From assembly GCA_964496475.1 (NCBI GenBank), contig CAZBZS010000002.1, positions 57,009-121,008 of the forward strand: a stretch of 64,000 nucleotides of DNA, in the 5' to 3' direction. Below the pieces are notes generated by a model that was not told the DNA's origin, made no database searches, and saw only the letters and a program-made list of their open reading frames with translations. The position numbers were made by a program, and so were the translations under genes. Positions 17,236 to 26,065 of this stretch are shown piece by piece. This DNA is from JASLPR01 sp964496475. Its GTDB lineage: Bacteria; Chloroflexota; UBA11872; VXNJ01. The stretch's first letter is position 1; the number at the start of each line of letters is the position of its first letter.

Positions 17236-18225
17236 ATGCAGAATCTTGAAGGGCGCAGGGACTCCAAGGGGCGCCCGCCCTGTCCCGTCTGTGAGGAGAC
17301 CGCGACTGCTCCAACCGGCATCGTGCCCAGATCCCCTTACCTTCCCGACTTAGAGTTTCGGGTCGTCAGTTGCCGGAGATGCGGGCTGCTGCGAACCGAT
17401 CCTTGGCCCACTCCGAACCAACTGCACGACGTGTACGAATCTGGTGACTACTACTCCACAATTGAGGCTTCCGGGCCCGTAGCAGCCGATCTACCGCTCA
17501 TCGAACGAGCGCGAAGGCATGTCCGCGCACTCGTTGTGCGCCACCATTACGCAGTCGGTGGGGCCGGGATTCTGGGCGCTGTCGCTTCAGCTATGTTTCG
17601 ACGGCGGTTCGGCTGGGCGCCTAAAGGTATCCGTCCGGGCGACCTCCTTGACGTGGGCTGCGGAGACGGCACATTCTTGCTCGACGCCGAGAAGGCCGGC
17701 TGGAATGTGTACGGCCTTGAGACCTCCGAGACGGCCGTCAACAACGCCAGAGCGCTCGGGCTGACAGTCCTTCGTGGATCCTTACAGGATCGGCTCTTTG
17801 TCGATTTACATTTCGATATTGTGCGCATGTGGAGCGTGCTAGAACACGTGCAGGATGCCAACGCCGCCCTGCAGGAGGTAGCTCGGCTCCTGAAGCCGGG
17901 CGGGTGGGCGATACTGCAGGTACCCAACGCCGACTCCCTCGCCAGGCTCCTCACCCGCGCCCGCTGGGCTGGCTGGGATCTTCCCGCGCATTTGACCCAC
18001 TTCACTCCCGAGACCCTGCGCTGGGCCGTCGCGAGGGTTGGTCTTGAGTCGGTTGAACTAAGTCAGGCTTCAGTCGGCACCCTGGCGAACCGCCTTTCAT
18101 GGACCTCCAGCCCCATAGGCCGCGCCGCCGTATTCGCTCTGGACCAGATTATGGACATTCTCGGTCGAGGGGATTGTGTGGTCCTGTTCGCTCGCCGTCC
18201 CCACTCTGCTGTATCGGACAACTGA
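17236..18225 (+). CDS. SAM-dependent methyltransferase with N-terminal zinc ribbon
   Basis: The 329-residue protein begins with a four-cysteine knuckle (Cys16-x2-Cys19 and Cys46-x2-Cys49) followed by the class I methyltransferase core with DVGCGDGTFLLDA at 139 onward, acidic GLETSE, and LEHVQDANAALQEVARLLKP as the post-motif. The Cys-Cys plus methyltransferase layout is common in sugar C- or O-methyltransferases and other polysaccharide-cluster enzymes. It starts 27 bases after the SDR and may be co-transcribed with it. The acceptor is unknown. Confidence 0.87.
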   Translation: MQNLEGRRDSKGRPPCPVCEETATAPTGIVPRSPYLPDLEFRVVSCRRCGLLRTDPWPTPNQLHDVYESGDYYSTIEASGPVAADLPLIERARRHVRALVVRHHYAVGGAGILGAVASAMFRRRFGWAPKGIRPGDLLDVGCGDGTFLLDAEKAGWNVYGLETSETAVNNARALGLTVLRGSLQDRLFVDLHFDIVRMWSVLEHVQDANAALQEVARLLKPGGWAILQVPNADSLARLLTRARWAGWDLPAHLTHFTPETLRWAVARVGLESVELSQASVGTLANRLSWTSSPIGRAAVFALDQIMDILGRGDCVVLFARRPHSAVSDN

Positions 18226-18781
18226 TCTCAGCACCGCTCGTCCAGCTGGCTCGGCTCATAGCGTAAAACGGGAATAACCTAGCGACTGAGCTGTTGGAGA
18301 TCGAGCTGATCAGACTTGGACTCAGTTTCCCCTTCGCCCTGTGCATTCCGTCGACCCACGGGGCAGTCAGCAGCGATAGAAAGCGCCCGTCGGAGAACCA
18401 GATATTCGCGTCGACCGAGCTCAGCCGAAGCTGGTTCCTTCCCGCCTGGCCGGGGAGCTCAGTAGCCCCGTCCCCGTAATGCACTCGGAGTTGGACACCC
18501 TCGGCTCCCGCATCGAAGTCGATGAGAAGCTCCGGCCCGATACGCGGAACCAGCGGTTTCACGTCGGTGAGCAGAAGCATGTGCTCGCCGCCGCGCTCAT
18601 GCCAACGCAGGCCTGAGTGATCGGTAGTGGCTGAACTCGCGCCGAGCGGGTGGCGCACAAATTTCAAAAACCGTGCGGCAGGTAAGTTCAATGTGGCCCA
18701 ACAGTTCACCTCCTCAACCCGGCTTCCGCCTACCAAGCTGCCAACTGAGTAAAATCGCAATACTCGAACGGGGCCAGCCAA
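18149..18781 (-). CDS. Doubtful hypothetical protein
   Basis: An open minus-strand frame of 210 residues fills the 504-base gap between the convergent methyltransferase and acetyltransferase genes. Its middle (HMLLLTDVKPLVPRIGPELL, then FDAGAEGVQLRVHYGDGATE) looks like alternating beta strands of a real domain. However, both ends overlap neighbouring genes (77 bases antisense to the methyltransferase, 52 bases with the acetyltransferase), no good ribosome binding site is visible, and I recognise no family. It may be the remains of a beta-sandwich protein or a chance frame. Confidence 0.28.
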   Translation of the reverse strand: MAGPVRVLRFYSVGSLVGGSRVEEVNCWATLNLPAARFLKFVRHPLGASSATTDHSGLRWHERGGEHMLLLTDVKPLVPRIGPELLIDFDAGAEGVQLRVHYGDGATELPGQAGRNQLRLSSVDANIWFSDGRFLSLLTAPWVDGMHRAKGKLSPSLISSISNSSVARLFPFYAMSRASWTSGAEISCPIQQSGDGERTGPHNPLDRECP

Positions 18782-19920
18782 GCCAACGCTGTTTCAAGGT
18801 TGAGGTCCCCGGCTGCGAATTTGATCCGGCCTTCCGCAACCTCTTCCTGGAGATCGAGCGTGCCGAATAGGACCGGGATTATGCCGCCGTCATCGAAGGT
18901 CAACTTAGGGTCTTCGGGCAACGGATCCGCGATAGATACGTTGCCGGATGCGAACTCAATCGTCGCCCTCTCACGTGGCGTGGCGATAGTTAGCCGGGCC
19001 ATTTTGAGTCCCAGCGAGTGACCGCGAGTCCGGAGAAACGGCGCGAGCTGCCCAAGCAGCCGACGTAGGGATACGGTGTAAAACAAATTCTCTCCGCTGC
19101 GTTTCTCCCACCGAAAGTGGGGCGTCGCCCCGACCAGGTGTCCATGCGGGGAACCGTGCAGCTGGATAGACTTAACTTTCAGTTCCGTCGCGACGGCATC
19201 CGGGTAATACAGCGGATCGCTTTTCGTGTCGTACAGGAGAGACGCCAGGGTCCACCGGTCGTCTACCAACCGGACTGCGGCCGTGGCGACCGGCATCTCC
19301 TCATCGCGGACAACGTACCACTCGGTACCGTTCGACACGTCGGTGTTGCGATCCTCAACGCCGGCGGTCGTGGTCGCAAATCTGCTTCGAAAATCGGATA
19401 TGAGGCCTGTTTCATTTGCATTGGCCTTGCGAACGTTCAGACCTTTCCTGGAGCCTTGTATTTCCACGATCGCTGCCATTCGCCCCTGTACGATCTCGAA
19501 GCTACGGCGAAGATACATCTCGTATGCCGGGCCGCGGTCCGGATGTGCCACAAGCCATATTGCACAGATGTCGTTGCCGTCTGCGAATCTTAAGGTTCGC
19601 GCAAATAGTTCCGCCCCGATGCCCAGGCCACGGTATGTCTCTTCTACAAGGACCTGACCAACATTTGCGATCTTGAGCCTCGCGTCGCCGTGGATCAATC
19701 TGCGAACGGCGGTCAGGCAATGGCCAACGATCTCGTCACCGATTTCCGCTACGACGATGGAGTCTTCTAGGAGGCCGGCGTCATTAAATTTACCGGCGTA
19801 GCGGGACTCACTGAGCCAGCCGGCTGAATCGATCATTGGCCATAGCTGGTCGTCATCGCCGGGCCGCCAATAGCGGTACACAATATCGGGTCGGCGGGAC
19901 TCCGCCCTGGTCGTGCTCAA
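18730..19920 (-). CDS. Eis-like GNAT acetyltransferase with C-terminal SCP2-like domain
   Basis: The 396-residue protein has an N-terminal GNAT domain (EIGDEIVGHCLTAVRRLI and the acetyl-CoA loop VEETYRGLGIGAELF, about residues 91-106), then a second GNAT-like region, and a C-terminal region from about 300 that resembles a sterol-carrier-type domain (LGLKMARLTIATPRERATIE, then ASGNVSIADPLPEDPKLTFD). This layout is that of Eis-type N-acetyltransferases, which acetylate amines on small molecules or proteins. TTG start with ggaag six bases upstream. It lies downstream of the sugar epimerase gene on the same strand, but a 150-base gap separates them. The acceptor is unknown. Confidence 0.75.
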   Translation of the reverse strand: MSTTRAESRRPDIVYRYWRPGDDDQLWPMIDSAGWLSESRYAGKFNDAGLLEDSIVVAEIGDEIVGHCLTAVRRLIHGDARLKIANVGQVLVEETYRGLGIGAELFARTLRFADGNDICAIWLVAHPDRGPAYEMYLRRSFEIVQGRMAAIVEIQGSRKGLNVRKANANETGLISDFRSRFATTTAGVEDRNTDVSNGTEWYVVRDEEMPVATAAVRLVDDRWTLASLLYDTKSDPLYYPDAVATELKVKSIQLHGSPHGHLVGATPHFRWEKRSGENLFYTVSLRRLLGQLAPFLRTRGHSLGLKMARLTIATPRERATIEFASGNVSIADPLPEDPKLTFDDGGIIPVLFGTLDLQEEVAEGRIKFAAGDLNLETALAWLAPFEYCDFTQLAAW

Positions 19921-20073
19921 TGGGACTTCCGCTTCGATCCAACTGCCGGACCGCTGCCTGGCTCGTGGAGGGAGGCACCGTTGACATATTCAGGAGTGGC
20001 GACATCAGTGTGTGGGCTCGCCGCCCAAAGCAAGTCGTCCATTGCCCTACAGGTTTCCGCGATACTCAGGGGC

Positions 20074-21051
20074 TCACCCGTACATACTTCGGCTGGCCTC
20101 CGCCCGATAGTAATTGATGGTCTTCGACAAGCCGTCATCCAGAGAGGTCGTCGCTGTCCAGCCAACGAGATCTCGAATGCGGCTGAGGTCCGGAACCCGG
20201 CGCGGAATATCTTCATAGCTGGTGCCGAATACCGATTCGTGGCTCACAAACTCGATTTCGGATTCAAATCCGCCAAGGCGTTTGAGCGCATGGGCAATTT
20301 CTAGAACCGTGATCTCCCGATCGGTGCCAATGTTCAAAATTGTGTTCGTTGCCGCCGGGGACATGGCGCTCCGCACCATCCCCTCCACCGCGTCTTCGAC
20401 ATAGCAGAACGTGCGTGTCTGCCTACCGTCGCCGTGGACCTGGACCGGCAACCCGTTCAAGAATCGGTGAAGGAAGATCGGGATCACTCGTCCTGCCCCG
20501 AGCGTGTCGAGCCTAGGCCCGTATATGTTAAACAGGCGGAAGATGACGAATTCAAGAGCATTTCGCTGTCGATGCGCAAGGATAAGATGCTCGATCGCAG
20601 CCTTGGACGTGGCGTAACACCAACGATTGACTGTTGTTGGGCCGAGAACCCGGTCGTCATCCTCTCGCCACGGGACCTTTGGATTTTTGCCATAAACCTC
20701 TGATGTGGAGGTGAATACGATCTTCTTGCCGTAGCGAGATGCTGCTTCAACCACCTGCAAGCCAGCGACCAGATCCATTTCCATCGTCCTTAAAGGATCC
20801 TCCACGTACACTCGGGGATCTGCTATAGCCGCCAGATGGTAAATCACATCGCAAGCGCGGATTTCACGATCCATGAGCAATTCATCGGTGATCGATCCCT
20901 GGAGAAATCTGAATTCAGCGTTGTCCATGAGGTGGTCGATCTTGACGCCATCGGACAGATCCAGGGCTATTACGGAATCGCCCCGCTCGAGGTGAGATTC
21001 GCAGATGAAGGAGCCGACGAAGCCGGCTCCGCCAGTCACCAGGATTTTCAA
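20074..21051 (-). CDS. NAD-dependent nucleotide-sugar epimerase/decarboxylase (extended SDR)
   Basis: A 325-residue extended SDR with GGAGFVG at 7-13, Thr-Ser-Thr at 114-116 and Tyr146-x3-Lys150 (CYATSKAAIEHL). NIYGPRLDTLGAGRVIPIFL and GDGRQTRTFCYVEDAV are typical of the UDP-glucuronate decarboxylase/ArnA-C/UDP-glucose epimerase group. It probably makes UDP-xylose, UDP-apiose-type or an epimerised UDP-sugar. Its ATG overlaps the stop of the upstream GT-C-like gene by 4 bases, so sugar supply and membrane transfer appear coupled. The exact product is unresolved. Confidence 0.85.
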   Translation of the reverse strand: MKILVTGGAGFVGSFICESHLERGDSVIALDLSDGVKIDHLMDNAEFRFLQGSITDELLMDREIRACDVIYHLAAIADPRVYVEDPLRTMEMDLVAGLQVVEAASRYGKKIVFTSTSEVYGKNPKVPWREDDDRVLGPTTVNRWCYATSKAAIEHLILAHRQRNALEFVIFRLFNIYGPRLDTLGAGRVIPIFLHRFLNGLPVQVHGDGRQTRTFCYVEDAVEGMVRSAMSPAATNTILNIGTDREITVLEIAHALKRLGGFESEIEFVSHESVFGTSYEDIPRRVPDLSRIRDLVGWTATTSLDDGLSKTINYYRAEASRSMYG

Positions 21052-22580
21052 TTCTGTTTATCCTTGTCCGGAACGATTGTGAGAAGGCAGAAATTGCCTG
21101 ATCGCAGCTTCACCTGAATCCTATCGAGACCGAGTTCTTCCGGTCGCACATAGTTTTCATTTATCAGCAAGTGATCGATGTCCCATCTGCTGAATATGTC
21201 GGTTATCGGCACCTGCAATACCGGGAAGAAATCATCATAGTGATGAAGGTGTCCGAACGAACTATCTGTACTAAGAACTTTAGCCGTGGAAAAATGCAAC
21301 GCCGTATCCGCGAGCGAAAGTGGAATGGTCATGAGCTTTGCAGGATGTGCTTGCGAATCGAGCTTCCGCATGATCCGCAAGAGATCCGGCGTCACCGAGC
21401 GGTCGACATCGTGGGCCACGACCCGGTACTGCAGGAACAACGCCGGGGCGAGCCCGCCGAATAGCGCCAGGGCAATGAAGGCGACCGCGAGTGCGGTTCC
21501 CCACGCTGAATCGGCCGTGGACACCAGACCGGCGATGATCAGAGCGGTCGGAAAGACACCGTACTCGCCGTACCGCTCACCCTCGCCAATGAATTCCAAC
21601 GACTTCACCTGCCGGATAAGGATCCCGGTGCCCAGAAGACTCAATGACAGCACGAGGAAGAAGTTGAATTCACGTTGCCAAGTGACCGCATCGGCGATCA
21701 CGAAGTCGAAGAACTCATTGACTGCGGCCAGGATCGCAAGAACGACAAACACATTGGCGCTGAAGACCGCCAGAAACGGGGCCTTGCGGAGGTAACGATA
21801 GATCCTGAAAACGGGGTCGGCACTCTGCTCAGCCTCCCGGGTGAGGCCCCTCACCTGGTGGGCAAAGCGATTGTGAATGTTTCCTCGCCACCAATTGAGC
21901 ATGGCGAGGTGCCCCTTGAACACCTGCCAGTAGAGCCCGCCGGAGACAACTATCGCAAGCATCCAACTGCCGAGGAAGACGAGGGGGTAATAAGGCGTCA
22001 GGAAGAAAATGCCGAGCACTATTGTTGCTGCGGCGAGAGCCTGCAGGGCCATCCGGTGGGTGAGGAACAATACCGTGCCCGCAACCAGCGATGCCGGAAA
22101 CCAGACCCAATCGGCCGATGCGGTGAACGCGAGGTTCGTGAGCATCAGCGTGGTAAACATCAGGGACGCGAGTGGCCTTGTCGTCAGGCTTGAGTTTGCC
22201 ATCACGACAATCGGCGCCAGGATATAGCCTGCCTGGGCCGCCGACGATGCCCAGACGTTGCCAGTAAACGAATAGGCCACGACAAATACGAGGAACGAAT
22301 GCGCGAAATCGACAATCGGACTCACCAACCACTGTGATCTCTCTAGTAATCTCTTCGGAAAGAGCGACAGTAGCCAGCGCATCAACGGCGGGTAGTCGGA
22401 TGGTTCGGGAATCAGGTAGCGATCGAAGCTCGCGGTGGAATCGTGGCGTTTCCGACGGTAGTAATCGGCCATCGCCAGATGCCGCCAGGTGTCAACACCG
22501 AAATAGCGATTGCCGATTCGGGGCCAAATTTGCAAAAGGAAAGAAGCGGCGGACAAGGTCAGGCCGACCAGGTAGATCAA
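21048..22580 (-). CDS. Polytopic membrane protein, GT-C glycosyltransferase-like
   Basis: This 510-residue protein has about 10-11 hydrophobic helices. After the first helix, the predicted outer loop contains RYFGVDTWRHLAMADYYRRK. An Asp followed by Arg-His near the start of loop 1 is the position of the catalytic acid in GT-C enzymes such as STT3/PglB-type oligosaccharyltransferases. The end is a soluble tail (about 80 residues). Start is a TTG with no clear Shine-Dalgarno. Its stop overlaps the ATG of the epimerase gene. It is divergent to a small partner-type membrane protein at 22665. Function as a lipid-linked sugar transferase is inferred from topology, not from a family match. Confidence 0.6.
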   Translation of the reverse strand: MIYLVGLTLSAASFLLQIWPRIGNRYFGVDTWRHLAMADYYRRKRHDSTASFDRYLIPEPSDYPPLMRWLLSLFPKRLLERSQWLVSPIVDFAHSFLVFVVAYSFTGNVWASSAAQAGYILAPIVVMANSSLTTRPLASLMFTTLMLTNLAFTASADWVWFPASLVAGTVLFLTHRMALQALAAATIVLGIFFLTPYYPLVFLGSWMLAIVVSGGLYWQVFKGHLAMLNWWRGNIHNRFAHQVRGLTREAEQSADPVFRIYRYLRKAPFLAVFSANVFVVLAILAAVNEFFDFVIADAVTWQREFNFFLVLSLSLLGTGILIRQVKSLEFIGEGERYGEYGVFPTALIIAGLVSTADSAWGTALAVAFIALALFGGLAPALFLQYRVVAHDVDRSVTPDLLRIMRKLDSQAHPAKLMTIPLSLADTALHFSTAKVLSTDSSFGHLHHYDDFFPVLQVPITDIFSRWDIDHLLINENYVRPEELGLDRIQVKLRSGNFCLLTIVPDKDKQN

Positions 22581-22664
22581 GGCTTGCGTCTGCTGGCGTT
22601 CGAGACATTCTGAACCGGCATGGGTCCGCCATTCGGGCGAGCTTCTGTGTTCATCGGGCGGTAA

Positions 22665-23471
22665 ATGTTAGCCCAGCCTCAGTTCGAAACGCACCACCGT
22701 CATCGCCAGCGTAATCCGAAGGTGAGTGTAGTAGATCGAATCGTTGCTAGACTTCCGGTTATCGCCAGCCTAGCGGCGATGCTCATCGTGGGCTCGCTGT
22801 TTCTGAGGCAGGAACGGATGCTGCCGGTGACGTTCGCCGAGGAGGAATATGCGTTCCCCTACGGTCCGCTGGCTGGTGGAGTGGGGCAGACCTTCACTGC
22901 CCCGGCACCGTATCTAAGCCAGGTGGCGGTGACAATCGATGCGCGGGGGATTGCCACGGCCGGCTTCCCGCTGAACATGAGAATCCGCGACGGTCGGAGC
23001 GAACTGGTTGCAGAGGCCCGTCTGGTAGTGAACCATGGGGGCCTCTCTGACCAGGCGATCTCGTTTGGTCCGATTGCTGATTCGGAAGGTCGGGCATTTG
23101 AAGTTGAGATCCAGCCGGCGGAGGGCGCCGAAGGCGACGTATACCTGCCAATGCGAACTGGATCGGGGCTTTCAGGAGAGGCCTTCCGGGACCAGGAGGG
23201 TAAGCATAGTGTCGATTGGTCCAGCAATTACCGGCTTCATCAAACGGTTCGGCCGCTCACTTTCATCCGGGGCATCTTTACTGCGGACTCACTTACCGTG
23301 CTGGGCATGTTAACCGCGATATCACTTCTGACCTTCGCGTTGGCAGCCGCGTCACGTGGCGTCGGTAGAGTCCTTGGCTTAAAGGTGAATCTGACTGCCG
23401 GTGCCTTTTTTAGTGGCGCTCTGACGCTGACCTTGGGTTGGGTGGCGTTCGCCACATACCCTTTGGTGTGA
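22665..23471 (+). CDS. Membrane-anchored beta-rich protein (partner type)
   Basis: The 268-residue protein has one N-terminal helix (IASLAAMLIVGSLFL, about 32-46), a roughly 150-residue beta-rich outer domain and two C-terminal helices (TADSLTVLGMLTAISLLTFA and AGAFFSGALTLTLGWVAFAT). This is the same plan as the partner proteins at 39677, 42475, 47732, 52052 and 60554. It lacks their VGGPFG and DQD-RRQ motifs but keeps a GQTF at the start of the domain. An alternative GTG at 22722 would shorten it by 19 residues. It is divergent to the GT-C-like gene at 21048 and convergent to a flippase gene. Function unknown. Confidence 0.7.
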   Translation: MLAQPQFETHHRHRQRNPKVSVVDRIVARLPVIASLAAMLIVGSLFLRQERMLPVTFAEEEYAFPYGPLAGGVGQTFTAPAPYLSQVAVTIDARGIATAGFPLNMRIRDGRSELVAEARLVVNHGGLSDQAISFGPIADSEGRAFEVEIQPAEGAEGDVYLPMRTGSGLSGEAFRDQEGKHSVDWSSNYRLHQTVRPLTFIRGIFTADSLTVLGMLTAISLLTFALAAASRGVGRVLGLKVNLTAGAFFSGALTLTLGWVAFATYPLV

Positions 23472-23596
23472 TCGGAGGTATCGACCGGCCCGGTGCGATT
23501 CGAAAACCGCACTCATGTCCAGATCAGACCGACCGCCGGCGACGAGATCTGCGACGAATTCCCGTACCAATCCGCGCGGGAAACGTCCGCGGCGGG

Positions 23597-24916
23597 CTAC
23601 TCGGAGGCAGTCCCTTCCATGCGGCCTGCGGCGGGCCGGAGGACCAGTAGGTACGTTTCGGCAGCGAGATAGCCGGCGGTGACGGCCAGCGTGATGGTGA
23701 GGATCGTGGCTAAGTCTTGTACGGTTTCGTGCCAATTGAACATCGCGGTCAGCATAGCTGCGACGGCGACCAACATGAAACTCCACGGGCGCAGATTGCC
23801 GGCGCCGATGTTCAGATGTGCCAGGGCATAGCTCAGCGAAAGCAGTGTTCCGGCCACTATGTAGATCGACAGCAGGGTTGTATCGAGATAGTACTGGTCT
23901 GGGAAGGCGATCGCGAAGACGTAGGTCGGGAAGATGAGCACCGTCAGGCCGACAACGGTCACGATGGCTCCGATCAGGCCAACGCTTACGAGCAGGCTGG
24001 GTACGATCGACTTGCCGGACGAAAACCGCCGGATCACGTGTGGCATTAGAACGATGGAAACGGGTGACGTGGCGAAGAAGAGAGTTCTCCCGATGAGGGC
24101 GACAGCAGAATAGTTGGCTGCTTGGGTTTCAGTGAAGTACGCCTTCACAAACAAAATGTCCGCGTTCAACACAATGGCCAGGGCGAATGCAATTCCCACC
24201 ACGCGCAGCTGGTCGCGACCACCCAATTCGGGTCGAGTTTCTACCTGTTCCGATCCGCGTACTCGACGCGTGACGCGAAAGAGAAAGACGGCTCCGCCCA
24301 TCACGGCCACGGCGGCTCCGACCGAGGAACCGGCTACGGCGCCAGCAGCCGCCCAACCCAGCAACACCATTCCGGCGCCGGCGCCCAGGCGCGAAGCGCT
24401 TTCGGCCACACTGATGATGCCCAGAAAAAGGAATGAACTTGTGCCCGCCAGCGACGCCTTGACGACAATCGAGATCAGCGACAGAACGATTGCCGATCCG
24501 ACAACCAGGATGCTGGCGACCCCCTCGAATTGCAGGAGGTCGCCGATCCAGCCGCTCAATACGCCGAGTACGACAGCGATGACCAATCCAGCGGTGCCCA
24601 CGCGGGCCGCGGTCTGCGCAAACCAGCGCCAAAGTTGGTGACCACGACCCTGCACGAACAGATCTCCGGAGACTTTGATGACGAGCGAATTGAGCGCCGC
24701 GCCCGGGACGCTGAGCAGGGCTAGGAGCGAGATCGCGGCGATCATCTCTGCCCATGCCCCCGGCGTAAGGAGCCTTGCCATTACGAACTGGAAAGCGAAT
24801 CCCAGGACGTTGACGACCATCGATAGGCCGAACAAGGTCAAGTTATCGCGGAAGATGCCTGGCCGAACGGCTGCCCGAACCACCGTCGAGAGGCGCCAGC
24901 TGGCCGCAATGTTCAC
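23597..24916 (-). CDS. Polysaccharide flippase (Wzx/MATE-like)
   Basis: About 439 residues with 12-14 hydrophobic helices and the FGLSMVVNVLGFAFQFVMAR start seen in MOP-superfamily exporters of lipid-linked repeat units. I chose the GTG at 24916, 8 bases after the stop of the upstream GT2 gene; the frame is open for another 45 codons inside that gene, but a start there is less likely. It would move undecaprenyl-linked sugars across the membrane. It follows the glycosyltransferase at 24924 in one minus-strand unit. A second flippase lies at 33841, implying more than one export route. Confidence 0.84.
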   Translation of the reverse strand: MNIAASWRLSTVVRAAVRPGIFRDNLTLFGLSMVVNVLGFAFQFVMARLLTPGAWAEMIAAISLLALLSVPGAALNSLVIKVSGDLFVQGRGHQLWRWFAQTAARVGTAGLVIAVVLGVLSGWIGDLLQFEGVASILVVGSAIVLSLISIVVKASLAGTSSFLFLGIISVAESASRLGAGAGMVLLGWAAAGAVAGSSVGAAVAVMGGAVFLFRVTRRVRGSEQVETRPELGGRDQLRVVGIAFALAIVLNADILFVKAYFTETQAANYSAVALIGRTLFFATSPVSIVLMPHVIRRFSSGKSIVPSLLVSVGLIGAIVTVVGLTVLIFPTYVFAIAFPDQYYLDTTLLSIYIVAGTLLSLSYALAHLNIGAGNLRPWSFMLVAVAAMLTAMFNWHETVQDLATILTITLAVTAGYLAAETYLLVLRPAAGRMEGTASE

Positions 24917-24923
24917 CTGATTG

Positions 24924-25994
24924 CTAGACGCCTTCGTACTCCCGATACAGATCCCAGAAATAGCGCAACGACACCGACACCTTCGCAATTTGCATGAGAT
25001 CTCGATCGGATACCCGGCGAATATCCCTCTGCACACGCCGCCGGGCCGCAATAGTGTCTGGCAGAGTGCGGAAGTTCCAGAAGATCCCGCTCAGAATTGC
25101 TCGGGCCTTCGAAGGGTTGCCGCGCAGAGCGTACACGGTCGCAATCGCGAGACACAGTCCCACATGAACCGGCACGACCTTTAGAGCCTCCAGAAGGCCG
25201 AAATTCTTCAGCATCGAATGAATGCGGTTTTTGAACGAGTGGTAACTGATCAGGTAAGAGTCAGAGTTCCTTGAAGTCCCTGCCAGCAGATGATGTACAA
25301 GGGCGTCGGGCACGAAGTAGATCTTTCTTCCCGACAGCCAAACTCGCCAACACAAATCAGTCTCCTCAAAGTAGGCGAAGTATTTTTCGTCAAACACGCC
25401 GACTTCCCGCAAAACCGAAGCCCGGAACATCATGCACGCACCCTTCGCCGAGAATATTGGGAACGGCGAATCAAGATTCTCGTCGCGCGCCAGATAGCCA
25501 TCGTGGTACAACATGCCCGTCCAGGTCAGATAATCTCCGATCGAATCCAACCGCGACGGGTCCTTCATCCAGAGGATTTTTGGCTCGCATCCGCCCGCGT
25601 TCGGGTGGGCCTCCATGAAATCGACTAGCTCTGACAGAAAATTGGGTTCAACCGTGGTGTCCGAATTCAGAAACAGAATGTATTCGCCGGTCGCCTCTCG
25701 ATAGGCCAACAAGTTGGCTCCTACAAACCCCAGATTCTCCGACTGCTTGAATAGACGCACCTCGGAAAACTCTTCGCCTATCATCGTCGCGGAACCATCG
25801 GTCGAACCGTTATCCACACAGAGCACTTCGAAGCTCGGGTAGGCGACCTCACGCAGGGATTGCAGGCAATCCCGGATTAACGATCGGGTGTTGTAGTTGA
25901 CGATCAGAATCGAGACAAGTGGGTGCCCGATGAAGAGCGGCTCCTGGCTGCCGATGGCCGTGGGTGAGATACCGGCAGATTCTATCCCCGCCAC
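24924..25994 (-). CDS. GT2 glycosyltransferase (rhamnosyltransferase-like)
   Basis: A GT-A fold enzyme with VSILIVNYNTRSLIRDCLQS at the start, DNGSTDGS as the donor-binding motif, FLNSDTTVE as the DxD metal site and YFEETDLCWRVWLSG as the acceptor-side ED motif. This is the WbbL-type rhamnosyl/galactofuranosyl transferase pattern. A C-terminal amphipathic segment is present. The start is uncertain: GTG at 25994 leaves about 25 residues before the first strand; GTG at 26063 is possible but would nearly touch the divergent asparagine-synthetase start at 26066. It precedes the flippase gene by 8 bases. Confidence 0.87.
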   Translation of the reverse strand: MAGIESAGISPTAIGSQEPLFIGHPLVSILIVNYNTRSLIRDCLQSLREVAYPSFEVLCVDNGSTDGSATMIGEEFSEVRLFKQSENLGFVGANLLAYREATGEYILFLNSDTTVEPNFLSELVDFMEAHPNAGGCEPKILWMKDPSRLDSIGDYLTWTGMLYHDGYLARDENLDSPFPIFSAKGACMMFRASVLREVGVFDEKYFAYFEETDLCWRVWLSGRKIYFVPDALVHHLLAGTSRNSDSYLISYHSFKNRIHSMLKNFGLLEALKVVPVHVGLCLAIATVYALRGNPSKARAILSGIFWNFRTLPDTIAARRRVQRDIRRVSDRDLMQIAKVSVSLRYFWDLYREYEGV

Positions 25995-26065
25995 GAGCCT
26001 GAGTACGAACCGTCGGCAATTCCCGACAATCACACACCACGGATGAAAATGAGGCGGGTACACGT

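Noticed and set aside
18149..18781. 210-residue minus-strand frame as a confident gene
   Set aside because: It overlaps coding sequence at both ends and lacks a ribosome binding site and recognisable domain; it is listed only as a doubtful entry.
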